This document shows, piece by piece, positions 1-10,430 of a stretch of 64,000 bases of DNA. Position 1 is the first letter of the stretch. Each line of letters starts with the position of its first letter. Source of the stretch: Rana temporaria (Eukaryota > Chordata > Amphibia > Anura > Ranidae); NCBI RefSeq assembly GCF_905171775.1, contig NC_053500.1:128881830-128945829 (forward strand), given 5' to 3'. The position numbers and the translations under genes are program-made. Below the pieces are notes generated by a model. It made no database searches. It worked only from the letters and a program-made list of their open reading frames with translations, and was not told the DNA's origin.

Positions 1-400
1 TTCAGGTTTCTCGATAAGAAAACTGCCCAGAATCTCGACGAGAAGAATAGAGAACCTGATCTCTATTTTCTCTGCAGTGTTTTCCCGCCGAGAAATCTGA
101 GCGTCTGTATACTTACCTGTCGCCGTGGAAACCCGCGCATGCTCGAAATGACTTTGACGCATGCGCGGTAGCTTCCTAGGCATAGGTAGGGTGTAGCAAG
201 ATGGCGGCGACGGCATAGAATGTGACGAGCGCATGCTCGTCGTAGTCGAGGACGTCACTGCGTTCGTGCCATTCAAAAGAACGGCGGTTCGTTTGAATGG
301 AGCGTCTGTACACTCGGCCGGCAACAGATTATTGCCAAGAATCTCGTCAGGAAAAACAACATTTTTTTCCTGACGAAATTCGGGCCCGTGTGTACAGGGC
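1..400. mobile_element. Right part of a GTGTACAGGGC-ended inverted-repeat element
   Basis: The right terminus reads CCCGTGTGTACAGGGC and is followed directly by TTAA of the next element. The interior has GAGAAAATAGAGA-type dyads and a CGCATGCTCGAAATGACTTTGACGCATGCG block like those near 33360 and 42040, so it belongs with the TAA-duplicating elements at 33156, 41811 and 46142. The left end lies outside the window. No coding capacity is seen. Superfamily assignment (PIF/Harbinger-like) is inference from the related copies. Confidence 0.6.
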
Positions 401-404
401 TTAA

Positions 405-718
405 AGGGGTTGTAAAGGTGAAACATGTTTTCCCTAAATAGCGAGCAGGAGAGTCAGGACACTCTCTAGAGAAAGGAGCTGTGTGTTAGTGGGCATCCTG
501 ACACTCCTGCTCGCCCCCTCAAGAGGCTTTCTCCACACCAGGGAGAAAGCCTTGCATTACAGTGTTGAGTTACAGACAGAAGACCAGGAAGTGAGGATTT
601 CTCAGAAGAAATAAGGACATTTAAAAGCAAAATGGAAGGATGAGGTAAGTGAAGGAGGACTGCACTAAGGTAAAGGAAGATATTTAGGGGAATTTTTTTT
701 TTTACCTTTACAACCCCT
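405..718. mobile_element. TTAA-flanked inverted-repeat element (piggyBac-like, nonautonomous)
   Basis: TTAA at 401-404 and 719-722 flanks AGGGGTTGTAAAGGT on the left and ACCTTTACAACCCCT on the right, a 15-bp perfect terminal inverted repeat. A TTAA target is the hallmark of piggyBac transposases. The 314-bp body has no open frame of note, so it would depend on a transposase encoded elsewhere. Confidence 0.7.
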
Positions 719-731
719 TTAAGTTGAATGA

Positions 732-912
732 GATCTTCATATTAAAAAAATGACATGAATCACAACTCCAACATATGAACAAAAATAGTCAAACGCGTTT
801 CACACAATAAACTGTGCTTAATTAAGCACAGTGTATTGTGTGAAACGCGTTGACTATTTTTGTCCGTATGTTGGAGTTGTGATTCATGTCATTTTTTTAT
901 GTGAATATCTCA
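732..912. repeat. Long near-perfect palindrome centred at 821/822
   Basis: The two halves mirror around TGCTTAATTAAGCA. The arms, about 80-90 bp each, include ATGACATGAATCACAACTCC on the left and its complement on the right, plus AACGCGTTTCACACAAT. Only a few mismatches separate them. A short open frame across the right arm (831-1025) has no recognisable product. It could be the core of a foldback element; flanking duplications are not clear. Confidence 0.75.
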
Positions 913-1201
913 ATAAACGTAAGACGTTTTACCTGGCTACATCGCCCGGAGTGTGGTCAACCTCCTTTTCTTTTATTAGGGATCTAAAACCTTCCACCGT
1001 TATTGGAGCCATAAGCTTCTTATAGACCTGACGTACCCTATATGCCACTTACTGGCTGTTTAGTAGAGTGACTGTCGTGGGATAGAAAATACATCATTTG
1101 CAGTCACAGCTTAAACATTGCTTGTTAAGGATTTTAATAGCAGCATTAGTACTGAGATGTGAGCTATGTGTGTTGGAGTACAGATACAGATCTCATTGGT
1201 G

Positions 1202-1632
1202 AAATGGATACAGGAGAGTGAGGTGTGTGTACTGATCTACAAATCCCACCCATGTCATGGATACAGGAGAGTGAGGTGTGTGTACTGATCTACAAATCCC
1301 ACCCATGTCATGGATACAGGAGAGTGAGGTGTGTGTACTGATCTACAAATCCCACCCATGTCATGGATACAGAAGAGTGAGGTGTGTGTACTGATCTACA
1401 AATCCCACCCATGTCATGGATACAGGAGAGTGAGGTGTGTGTACTGATCTACAAATCCCACCCATGTCATGGATACAGAAGAGTGAGGTGTGTGTACTGA
1501 TCTACAAATCCCACCCATGTCATGGATACAGAAGAGTGAGGTGTGTGTACTGATCTACAAATCCCACCCATGTCATGGATACAGGAGAGTGAGGTGTGTG
1601 TACTGATCTGCAAATCCCACCCATTTCATGGA
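1202..1632. repeat. 53-bp minisatellite, about 8 units
   Basis: Successive ATGGATACAGGAGAGTGAGG motifs are spaced exactly 53 bp apart. Units differ mainly at GGAGAG versus AGAAGAG, so the array is young. It stops where the next, unrelated compound array begins. Confidence 0.92.
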
Positions 1633-1639
1633 CTCCTCA

Positions 1640-4328
1640 TCCCACCTCAAGGATCAAAATGACATCTTTGTAGCAGTGACAGCTCTCCTCCTCTAGTAGT
1701 CCAGCAGCAGAGGGATGCTGCCATCCTCATCCTTCCTAGTGCCTGACACCAGGACTGCTCCAGATCAGTGACTTCTCATCCAACTCCAAGGATAAGGATG
1801 ACAGCCTGACTGCATTCCCCTTTAAAACCAGATCAGCAGTGACAGCTCCCTAGCAGCAGAGGAATGCAGGCTGTCATCCTCATCCTTCCTAGTGCCTGAC
1901 CCCAGGACTGCTCCAGGTCAGTGTCCCCCCTCCCAGGGATGAGGATGACAGCTTTGTAGCAGTGACAGCTCCCTAGCAGCAGAGGGATGCATGCTGTCAT
2001 CCTCATCCTTCCTAGTCTCTGACACCAGGACTGCTCCAGGTCAGTGTCCCCCCTCCCAGGGATCAGGATGACAGCCTTGTATCAGTGACAGCTCCAGGTC
2101 AGTGTCCCCCCTCCCAGGGATCAGGATGACAGCCTTGTATCAGTGACAGCTCCCCAGCAGCAGAGGGATGCAGCCTGTCATCCTCATCCTTCCTAGTCTC
2201 TGACACTAGGACTGCTCCAGGTCAGTGTCCCCCCTTCCAGGGATGAGGATGACAGCCTTGTAGCAGTGACAGCTCCAGGTCAGTGTCCCCCCTCCCAGGG
2301 ATCAGGATGACAGCCTTGTAGCAGTGACAGCTCCCTAGCAGCAGAGGAATGCATGCTGTCATCCTCATCCTTCCTAGTGCCTGACCCCAGGACTGCTCCA
2401 GGTCAGTGTCCCCCCTCCCAGGGATGAGGATGACAGCCTTGTAGCAGTGACAGCTCCCTAGCAGCAGAGGAATGCATGCTGTCATCCTCATCCTTCCTAG
2501 TCTCTGACACCAGGACTGCTCCAGGTCAGTGTCCCCCCTCCCAGGGATGAGGATGACAGCCTTGTAGCAGTGACAGCTCCCTAGCAGCAGAGGAATGCAT
2601 GCTGTCATCCTCATCCTTCCTAGTCTCTGACACCAGGACTGCTCCAGGTCAGTGTCCCCCCTCCCAGGGATGAGGATGACAGCCTTGTAGCAGTGACAGC
2701 TCCCTAGCAGCAGAGGAATGCAGCCTGTCATCCTCATCCTTCCTAGTCTCTGACACCAGGACTGCTCCAGGTCAGTGTCCCCCTCCCAGGGATGGGGATG
2801 ACAGCCTTGTAGCAGTGACAGCTCCAGGTCAGTGTCCCCCCTCCCAGGGATGAGGATGACAGCCTTGTAGCAGTGACAGCTCCCTAGCAGCAGAGGGATG
2901 CAGCCTGTCATCCTCATCCTTCCTAGTCTCTGACACCAGGACTGCTCCAGGTCAGTGTCCCCCCTTCCAGGGATGGGGATGACAGCCTTGTAGCAGTGAC
3001 AGCTCCAGGTCAGTGTCCCCCCTCCCAGGGATCAGGATGACAGCCTTGTAGCAGTGACAGCTCCCTAGCAGCAGAGGAATGCATGCTGTCATCCTCATCC
3101 TTCCTAGTGCCTGACCCCAGGACTGCTCCATGTCAGTGTCCCCCCTCCCAGGGATGAGGATGACAGCCTTGTAGCAGTGACAGCTCCCTAGCAGCAGAGG
3201 AATGCATGCTGTCATCCTCATCTTTCCTAGTCTCTGACACCAGGACTGCTCCAGGTCAGTGTCCCCCCTCCCAGGGATGGAGATGACAGCCTTGTAGCAG
3301 TGACAGCTCCCTAGCAGCAGAGGGATGCATGCTGTCATCCTCATCCTTCCTAGTGCCTGACACCAGGACTGCTCCAGGTCAGTGTCCCCCCTCCCAGGGA
3401 TGAGGATGACAGCCTTGTAGCAGTGACAGCTCCAGGTCAGTGTCCCCCCTCCCAGGGATCAGGATGACAGCCTTGTAGCAGTGACAGCTCCAGGTCAGTG
3501 TCCCCCCTCCCAGGGATCAGGATGACAGCCTTGTAGCAGTGACAGCAGCAGAGGAATGCATGCTGTCATCCTCATCCTTCCTAGTCTCTGACACCAGGAC
3601 TGCTCCAGGCCAGTGTCCCCCCTCCCAGGGATCAGGATGACAGCCTTGTAGCAGTGACAGCTCCAGGTCAGTGTCCCCCCTCCCAGGGATGAGGATGACA
3701 GCCTTGTAGCAGTGACAGCTCCAGGTCAGTGTCCCCCTCCCAGGGATGAGGATGACAGCCTTGTAGCAGCAGAGGAATGCATGCTGTCATCCTCATCCTT
3801 CCTAGTCTCTGACACCAGGACTGCTCCAGGTCAGTGTCCCCCCTCCCAGGGATGGGGATGACAGCCTTGTAGCAGTGACAGCTCCAGGTCAGTGTCCCCC
3901 CTCCCAGGGATGGGGATGACAGCCTTGTAGCAGTGACAGCTCCCTAGCAGCAGAGGAATGCATGCTGTCATCCTCATCCTTCCTAGTCTCTGACACCAGG
4001 ACTGCTCCAGGTCAGTGTCCCCCCTCCCAGGGATGGGGATGACAGCCTTGTAGCAGTGACAGCTCCAGGTCAGTGTCCCCCTCCCAGGGATGAGGATGAC
4101 AGCCTTGTAGCAGCAGAGGAATGCATGCTGTCATCCTCATCCTTCCTAGTCTCTGACACCAGGACTGCTCCAGGTCAGTGTCCCCCCTCCCAGGGATGGG
4201 GATGACAGCCTTGTAGCAGTGACAGCTCCCTAGCAGCAGAGGGATGCATGCTGTCATCCTCATCCTTCCTAGTCTCTGACACCAGGACTGTTCCAGGTCA
4301 GTGTCCCCCCTCCCAGGGATGAGGATGA
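1640..4328. repeat. Compound minisatellite of 123-bp and about 57-bp units
   Basis: The core AGGTCAGTGTCCCCCCTCCC recurs more than 20 times. Long units of 123 bp contain GGATGAGGATGACAGC and, about 45 bp later, its reverse complement GCTGTCATCCTCATCC, so each long unit can form a hairpin. Short units of about 57 bp lack the second arm. Apparent proteins on the minus strand (for example 2222-2917) are just the repeat translated, with periodicity matching the unit. The array ends directly at the CpG-rich region. Confidence 0.93.
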
Positions 4329-4329
4329 C

Positions 4330-4745
4330 TCCCCCCCCCCCCTCTCCTCCAGTGGTCCAGCCCGGGTACCCTCCTCTCCTCTTCTCCTGCATCCCTCCAG
4401 TGGCCCCGCCCCCTCCTCCTCCCATTGGCCGGCGCTCAGTGACTCCTCTCCTGTTACTAAGGCTCCATCCTCCTGTGTGTAGTGTAGGGAGGGAGCGATG
4501 TAATGTGATCCCTCCTCCCCGCTCATTGTCCCGGGGATGGGCCCCTCACCTGGCCGCCCGCCCGCCGCCGTTCTTCTCTCCCGGACTCGGATGTGTCCCG
4601 GATAGCGGCCCCCCCCTCACCCTTCCTCCTTCCCCCTCCGCAGAGAAGCGCCCCCTACTGGCAGGGGGGGGCCGTGCCTTCCTCGCGCTGGGTGTGCCAA
4701 TCATGATACCCATGTAGGTGCCGCCGCTGCCCGCAGAGCTCCGTG
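4330..4745 (+). promoter_or_regulatory. CpG-rich putative promoter and 5' UTR
   Basis: This is the most GC- and CpG-rich unique stretch in the window. It contains a CCAAT-like CCCATTGGCCGG at about 4419, several CCGCCC/CCGCCG motifs around 4550-4575 and no TATA box, a typical CpG-island promoter. It lies immediately upstream of the candidate first exon. Transcription direction is inferred from that exon. The upstream boundary is the end of a minisatellite. Confidence 0.5.
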
Positions 4746-4865
4746 ATGGCCGGGACCGTCCCCCGGAGAGGACGATGTGATGTGCTGGGACTGTGTCTCC
4801 GGACGTGTGTTCTGCACTTCCTGGTGGGCTCCGTGTTCGGGGAGGAGAGGACCTTCATTGTGGAG
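4746..4865 (+). CDS. Candidate first coding exon of a secreted or membrane protein (partial)
   Basis: An ATG in good context (G at -3, G at +4) opens 40 codons ending GTG GAG, followed by the donor-like GTAGGT, so the exon would end in phase 0. Residues 1-32 look like a signal peptide: basic RR near residue 7, a hydrophobic stretch around 13-31 (LGLCLR, VLHFLVGSVFG) and small residues at the predicted cleavage site, leaving a mature start EERTFIVE. The exon sits downstream of a CpG-rich region and is not repeated elsewhere in the window. The family is not recognised. The RTFIVE ending loosely resembles the start of mature beta-galactosidase-like proteins (R-x-F-x-[IV]-[DE]), but this is a guess. 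No downstream exon was found. Confidence 0.45.
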
Positions 4866-4880
4866 GTAGGTCATGTCATG

Positions 4881-4916
4881 TCTATCTATCTATCTATATA
4901 TATATATATATATACA
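4881..4916. repeat. (ATCT)n(AT)n microsatellite
   Basis: A run of TCTATCTATCTATC passes into about 18 bases of alternating TA, 15 bases downstream of the candidate splice donor. Confidence 0.9.
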
Positions 4917-5049
4917 CAGCCCCCCCCAATATCACATCTCTGCCCCCCCCATACACAGCCCGGGCCCCCCATACCGGATGGATTGTCTCTGAGGCCTGCA
5001 GTCTCCCCCCCAGTACAGGCCCATTGGCTGGGCTCAGCATTTCTTCTAC

Positions 5050-5310
5050 TTAGGAGGGGGGGGGGGGGCTGAAAATACCTTCAGGTGTGGGGGGCTGAAA
5101 ATACCTCCAGGTGTGGGGGGGGGCTGAAAATACCTCCAGGTGTGGGGGGGGGGGGGCTGAAAATACCTCCAGGTGTGGGGGGGCTGAAAATACCTCCAGG
5201 TGTGGGGGGGGGGGGGGGGCTGAAAATACCTCCAGGTGTGGGGGGGGGGGCTAAAAATACCTCCAGGTGTGGGGGGGGGGGCTGAAAATACCTCCAGATG
5301 TGGGGGGGCA
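5050..5310. repeat. G-run minisatellite, about 29-bp unit, 9 copies
   Basis: The unit CTGAAAATACCTCCAGGTGT is followed by 7-14 consecutive G. Unit length varies only in the G run. The plus strand therefore carries nine or more long G tracts within 260 bp, enough for G-quadruplex formation. It lies 185 bp inside the putative first intron. Confidence 0.92.
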
Positions 5311-5627
5311 CCACCTGGAGGATCCGCGCCACCGCCGCTCCTCGCAGGCGTGACCTGGTGCCACCTTTCCAACCCGCGCTCATTATCTGACCATTTCCAT
5401 CCCTAAGATTTGTATTGTGTCCTGGAATCATTAACAAACTCCAAAAAGACGTATCGACCAATCAGATGTAAGCTTTTTCATTTAATTTGGGCAGTCGGGA
5501 ATGAGAAAGGGTTGTCGATTGGTTGCTGCATTTCGCCCCCCGATCGCTTTTCAATCGAGTTACATAAACACATGTTAGCGGCGTGTAATGTGTGCCCATC
5601 GCAATGTTTTCCTATAGGTGCGTTATT
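5311..5627. other. Unique-looking intergenic or intronic sequence
   Basis: No repeat terminus, array or convincing open frame was recognised in this stretch. Confidence 0.4.
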
Positions 5628-5839
5628 CAGGGTCAGTGACAACCCCCCAGCAGCATTTTTTTTACTGACAAAACAATGAAAATTTACTGGCGGGGCACAT
5701 TTTTTTTACTGGCGACCTGAGAAATTACAGAACTATTGAAAATGAACTTAAAAAGTCAACACAGCATGAAATTATCAGCCCCAGCCACTCACTGATTTTT
5801 GCAAACTGTCAGTAAATTTACTAGCAGTTGGCAACCCTG
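5628..5839. mobile_element. Short hAT nonautonomous element with 8-bp target duplication
   Basis: The perfect 8-bp duplication GCGTTATT occurs at 5620-5627 and 5840-5847. The element begins CAGGGTCAGTGACAACC and ends GGTTGCCAACCCTG-like (TTGGCAACCCTG); both ends also share TTTACTGACA. An 8-bp duplication and CAGGG/CCCTG termini are characteristic of hAT transposons. At 212 bp it is internally deleted. Confidence 0.82.
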
Positions 5840-5847
5840 GCGTTATT

Positions 5848-7545
5848 AGCATTTATAATATTAGTATTAATATTATTATTATTTATAGTATTCATATTTC
5901 TAATATTAGTAATTATATTTATAATAGTATTTATATTTATAATATTAGTATTTATATTATTATTATTATTCATAGTATTCATAATTCTAATATTATTATT
6001 TATATTTCTATTTATAAATATTTATATTTATAATATTAGTATTTATATTATTATTATTTATAGTATTCATATTTCTAATATTATTATTTATATTTCTATT
6101 TATAATATTTATATTTATAATATTAGTATTTATATTATTATTATTTATAGTATTCATATTTCTAATATTAATATTCATATTTAGTATATTTATAAATATT
6201 AGTATTTATATTAGAATTTATAGTATTTTTGTTTCTAATATTAATATTTATAGTATTCATATCTCTAATATTATTATTTATATTACTATTTAGAATATTT
6301 ATATTTATAATATTAGTATTTATATTAGTATTTGGAATATTAGCATTTATAGTATTAGTGTTCATATTATTAGTAATCATAACTTGAGTATTTATAATAT
6401 TAGTATTTACAATATTAATATCAGTATTCATTTGTATCATATTAATATTTATAATACTAGTATTTATAGTCTTAGTGTTTATGGTATTAGTAGTCATATT
6501 TTTCAAATGTATAATATTAATATTTTTTATACTAGTAAATATAGTATTGGTATTCATCAGATTAATATTTAAAGCACTATTTACAGTATTAGTATTTAAA
6601 TTATTAGTATTTATAGTGTTAGTGTTCATATAATTATTATTCATAGTATTGGTATTTTTAATATTTATAATATTGATAATTATATTATTATTTCTAATAT
6701 TAGTATTTATAGTATTAGTGTTCATATAAATAGTATTCATAGTATTGGTAGTTTTAATATTAATATTTATAATATTGAAAATTATATTATTGTTTCTAAT
6801 ATTGGTATTTACAGTATTAGTGTTCATGTAAATAGTATTTATTGTATTGGTATTTTTTTTATAATAATATTTATAATATTGATAATTATATTATTATTTA
6901 TAATATTAGTATTTATAGTATTAGTGTTCATATGAATAGTATTGGTATTTTTAATATTGATAATTATATTATTATTTATAGTATTAGTGTTCATACAATT
7001 ATTATTCATAGTATTGGCATTTTTAATAATAATATTTATAATATTGATATTTATATTATTATTTATAATATTATTATTTATAGTATTAGTGTTCATGTAA
7101 ATAGTTTTCATTGTATTGGTATTTTTTAATATTAATATTTATAATATTGATAATTATATTATTATTTATCTTTTTATTTATAGTATTAGTGTTCATATAA
7201 TTATAATTCATAGTATTGGTATTTTTTATATTAATATTTATAATATTGATAATTATATAATTATTTCTAATAATAGTATTTGTAGTATTAGTGTTCATAA
7301 TATAATTAGTATTCATAGTTTTGATATTTATAATAATAATATTTATAATATTGGTAATTATATTATTATTGTTATTAATATTAGTATTTATAGTATTCCT
7401 GTTTTCAATATTAATATTTATGGTATTACTGCTTATATTATTAGTATTCATAGTTTTGAATTTTTTTATATTTAATATTTATAGTATTGGAATTCATCAG
7501 ATTAATATTTACAGCATTAGTAACAATAATTTGTATCCAATCAGA
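5848..7545. repeat. AT-rich degenerate minisatellite (TTTATAATATTAGTA type)
   Basis: About 1.7 kb made almost only of A and T, with recurrent ATTTATAATATTAGTATTTA and TATTAGTGTTCATA motifs in irregular longer repeats. Open frames on both strands give low-complexity I/N/Y/M-rich peptides and are not genes. The array starts right next to the hAT duplication. Confidence 0.9.
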
Positions 7546-7563
7546 CAGGCCCATGCTCTACAT

Positions 7564-7699
7564 CAGTGATGGGGAACCTTGCCCCTCCCCCCCCAGATGT
7601 TTTGGAACTACATTTCCCATGATGCTCATGCACTCTGCAGTGTACCAGAGCATCATGGGAAATGAAAAACATCTGGGATGCCAAGGTTCATCATCACTG
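7564..7699. mobile_element. Palindromic hAT MITE
   Basis: The termini CAGTGATGGGGAACCTTG and its imperfect complement CAAGGTTCATCATCACTG enclose arms containing CATTTCCCATGATGCTC. Flanks CTCTACAT (7556-7563) and CTCTGCAT (7700-7707) are an 8-bp duplication with one later mismatch, supporting hAT. Confidence 0.8.
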
Positions 7700-7707
7700 C
7701 TCTGCAT

Positions 7708-7834
7708 AGTTGATGGTAGAGCTAAAAGAGATCGTACAATCAGATTGTACAGTGTATGGTAGAAATACCAATGCTGCTACTGCTGCTGACCTGTTCTTAT
7801 GTTAAAGCTGCAGGATTTGCAGCCTAAAGACCTT
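7708..7834. other. Short unassigned spacer
   Basis: Contains a short TGCTACTGCTGCTGAC run but no recognised element. Confidence 0.4.
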
Positions 7835-8556
7835 GGGCCAGATCCTCATAGCGAGTACGCCGGCGTATCTACAGATACGCCGGCGTACTTTCAAATTACC
7901 CGCGTCGTATCTTTAGTTTGAATCCTCAAACCAAGATACGACGGCTTCTGGGTTCGATCCGACAGGCGTATGGCTTCGTACGCCTTCGGATCGTAGGTGC
8001 AATACTTCGGCGTCCGCTGGGTGGAGTTTGCGTCGTTTTCCGCGTCGGGTATGCAAATTAGCTTTTTCCGTTGATCCACGAACGTACGCGCGGCCGACGC
8101 ATTCTCTTACGTCGTCTCTAGCCGGCTTTTTCCGGCGTATAGTTAAAGCTGCTGTTTTGCCGCATATATAGATAGACTTGCCATGTCAAGTATGGCCGTC
8201 GTTCCCGCGTCGAAATTTGAATTATTATTTTTTTTGCGTAAGTCGTCCGTGAATAGGGATGGACGTAAGTCACGTCTAAGTTGAAAAAATGACGTCGTTG
8301 CGACGTCATTTCGCGCAAAGCACGGTGGGAAATTTCGAAACGGAGCATGCACAGTTCAATCGGCGCGGGGACGCGCTTCATTTAAATGAATCACGCCCCC
8401 TAATCGCCGATTTTAATTCCGCCGCCAGAAATACACTACGCCGCCGTAACTTATGGCGCGAAATCTTCCTGGATTTGACTTAAAGCCAGGTAAGATACGG
8501 CGGCGTAGCGTATCTCTGATACGCTGCGCCTATCCAATTATATGTGGATCTGGCCC
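7835..8556 (-). mobile_element. GGGCCAGATCC MITE, subfamily B
   Basis: The termini GGGCCAGATCC and GGATCTGGCCC form an 11-bp perfect inverted repeat. The interior is CpG-rich and dyad-rich (GTACGCCGGCGTATCT; TACGCCGCCGTAACTTA) and includes CGTATAGTTAAAGCTGCTG, shared with 22154 and 31073. Flanks CTT and CAG do not match, so no duplication is visible. It shares orientation with the 22154 copy. Several short open frames are by-products of CpG-rich sequence. Confidence 0.82.
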
Positions 8557-8614
8557 CAGGAATCTGCAATGGCAGCTTCCATTTTTTGTGCCTTCACAGG
8601 TTCCCTTTAAATGC

Positions 8615-9068
8615 AGATACTTACTACTAATAATAATATGTTTACTACTACTTTTATTATTAATAAAAATAATAATAATAGTAGTAAAAATATTATTATT
8701 ATTATTTTTATTATTAGTAGTAATAGTAGTATAATATTATTAGTATTATTATTAATCATAACATCAATAATAATAATCATAATTATAATTATAATATTTA
8801 AAAAAAATAATAATAATAGTAATACTACTACTAGTATTATATTTGTACTACTACATTATATTTTTAAAAGTATAATTATAATTATGATTATTATTATGAA
8901 TATTATGATTAATAATAATAATACTATTACTACTACTAATACGACTACTAATAAAAATTATAATAATAATAATACTACTACTACTACTACTACTAATAAT
9001 AATAATAATAATAATAATAATATTTTTACTATTAAAATAATAATAATAATAATAATATTTTTTACTAT

Positions 9069-9108
<40 letters not shown>

Positions 9109-9109
9109 A

Positions 9110-9151
<42 letters not shown>

Positions 9152-9255
9152 CATAATAGTAATATGACTACTACTATTTTTTTTTATTATTATTATTATT
9201 ATTATAACAATATTACAATTATTGCTATATTACTGTTATAGATTGCTATACTATT
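8615..9255. repeat. (TAA)n/(TTA)n/(TAC)n trinucleotide tract
   Basis: About 640 bp of TAATAATAA, TACTACTAC and TTATTATTA blocks that switch strand sense several times. Any open frame here encodes poly-N, poly-T or poly-I and is rejected as coding. Confidence 0.93.
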
Positions 9256-9276
9256 ATTGTTATATTTACTCTAGGA

Positions 9277-9352
9277 CAGGGGTCTCCAAACTTTCTAATC
9301 AAGGGCCGGTTATCTGTCCTTCAGGCTTTGGGGGGGGGGGGGGGGGGGATAT
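9277..9352. mobile_element. hAT left-end fragment
   Basis: Begins CAGGGGTCTCCAAACTTTCT, a common hAT terminus, continues through AGGGCCGG and TGTCCTTCAGGCTTTGG, then collapses into a G run. The matching right end is absent nearby; a right end of comparable type lies at 15646-15714. Confidence 0.6.
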
Positions 9353-10228
9353 AATATTGTATATCATTAATATACTGTAATGGTGTTATTAATAAGGTAG
9401 AGTTGGAATTCTTTTATTGCGTTATGATTGTCGAAATTCTTTTATTTGGGTTTTTGAAGGCTGTAGATGCGAGATCTGATTTTATTATAAGTATTATAGG
9501 TAAATGTTTTTCCCCCCACATCGGTGACCCCCCCCCCCCCGAGTAGAAGGTGTCTGTCTTGTACCTCCATGTGTGTGGTGTAAATAAGATGAGGGCACGT
9601 GACGTATTCTTTGGGTGAGACGCTGGGCCCCGTGACAATGGGAGCCGCACAGCTGACGCTCCTCCGATGTGCCACACAAATCTGCACAAGCTACAAAAAA
9701 AAAAAAAAAAAAAGAATGTGACGATGACATGGCCTGCCCCGGGCGCCGTGTGCCAGAATGAATTGCGCACACCGGATCCTACGTGATGGAACGTCGGTTT
9801 GTTTTTGTGGCTCGGGAACCCGGAACAGGCTGTACGTGGTGCTGGATTGGTAAACGCTTGTTGGCAAGGATCTGGCTTCTTTTTGGAGAACGGTGACAAA
9901 TGAATTTCTGGAAGCCGGATCTATGACAGATTGTAAGAAAGAAAATGAAAATAAAAGTGCACTCCGGACCTACGGGACAGGGGGGAGAAGAGGGCTGAAC
10001 CAGAAATAGATCTTTCAACAGACGGTGTATAAATAGACGGGAGCAGGGAAGGAGGAGGAGATCTGATTGGCTGAGAGCGCCAATTGTCACGCATCAGCAT
10101 CATTTGTTGCTAGACAAGCTCTCGGCGTCGGGGAGAATGTGCTATAACAAGTCGTTGTTGTTGAGCAAAATAAATGATCGTTCGGTCACGTTGTTTGTAA
10201 TCCCCCAGCACAGCACGCCGGGTTCATG
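9353..10228. other. Mostly unique sequence with an A19 tract
   Basis: A run of A with a single G interruption lies at about 9693-9714 and a C run at 9529-9540. Otherwise nothing recognisable; open frames on the minus strand have no family features. Confidence 0.4.
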
Positions 10229-10232
10229 TTAA

Positions 10233-10430
10233 AGCGGAACTCCGGGCTGGCACAGGTGTACCCGCTCCTCTCCTCTACTGGAAATGCTCACCCTGATTTC
10301 ATTACAGGACATTGGTGTGTGCAGCCTGTAGCATTAAGGGTGGGCACCACACAGCACAAACATACATGATGGTGGCAGTGCAGCAAAGATTGGTGTCAGG
10401 AGGGCAGTGGAAGGTGTCAGTAATTTTTTT
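10233..10430. mobile_element. Left-end fragment of a TTAA-type element
   Basis: TTAA at 10229-10232 is followed by AGCGGAACTCCGGGCTGG, resembling the starts of the elements at 18405 and 38466. No right end is seen before the T-rich repeat begins. Confidence 0.4.

Noticed and set aside
2222..3344. Minus-strand frames of 231 and 130 codons with CIPLLLGSCHCYKAVILIPG repeats
   Set aside because: They are in-phase translations of the 123-bp minisatellite, with no nonrepetitive part or homology.
4746..4865. Naming the exon as a beta-galactosidase-like gene
   Set aside because: Only a six-residue resemblance (RTFIVE), and the exon boundary differs from the one recalled for GLB1; no symbol assigned.
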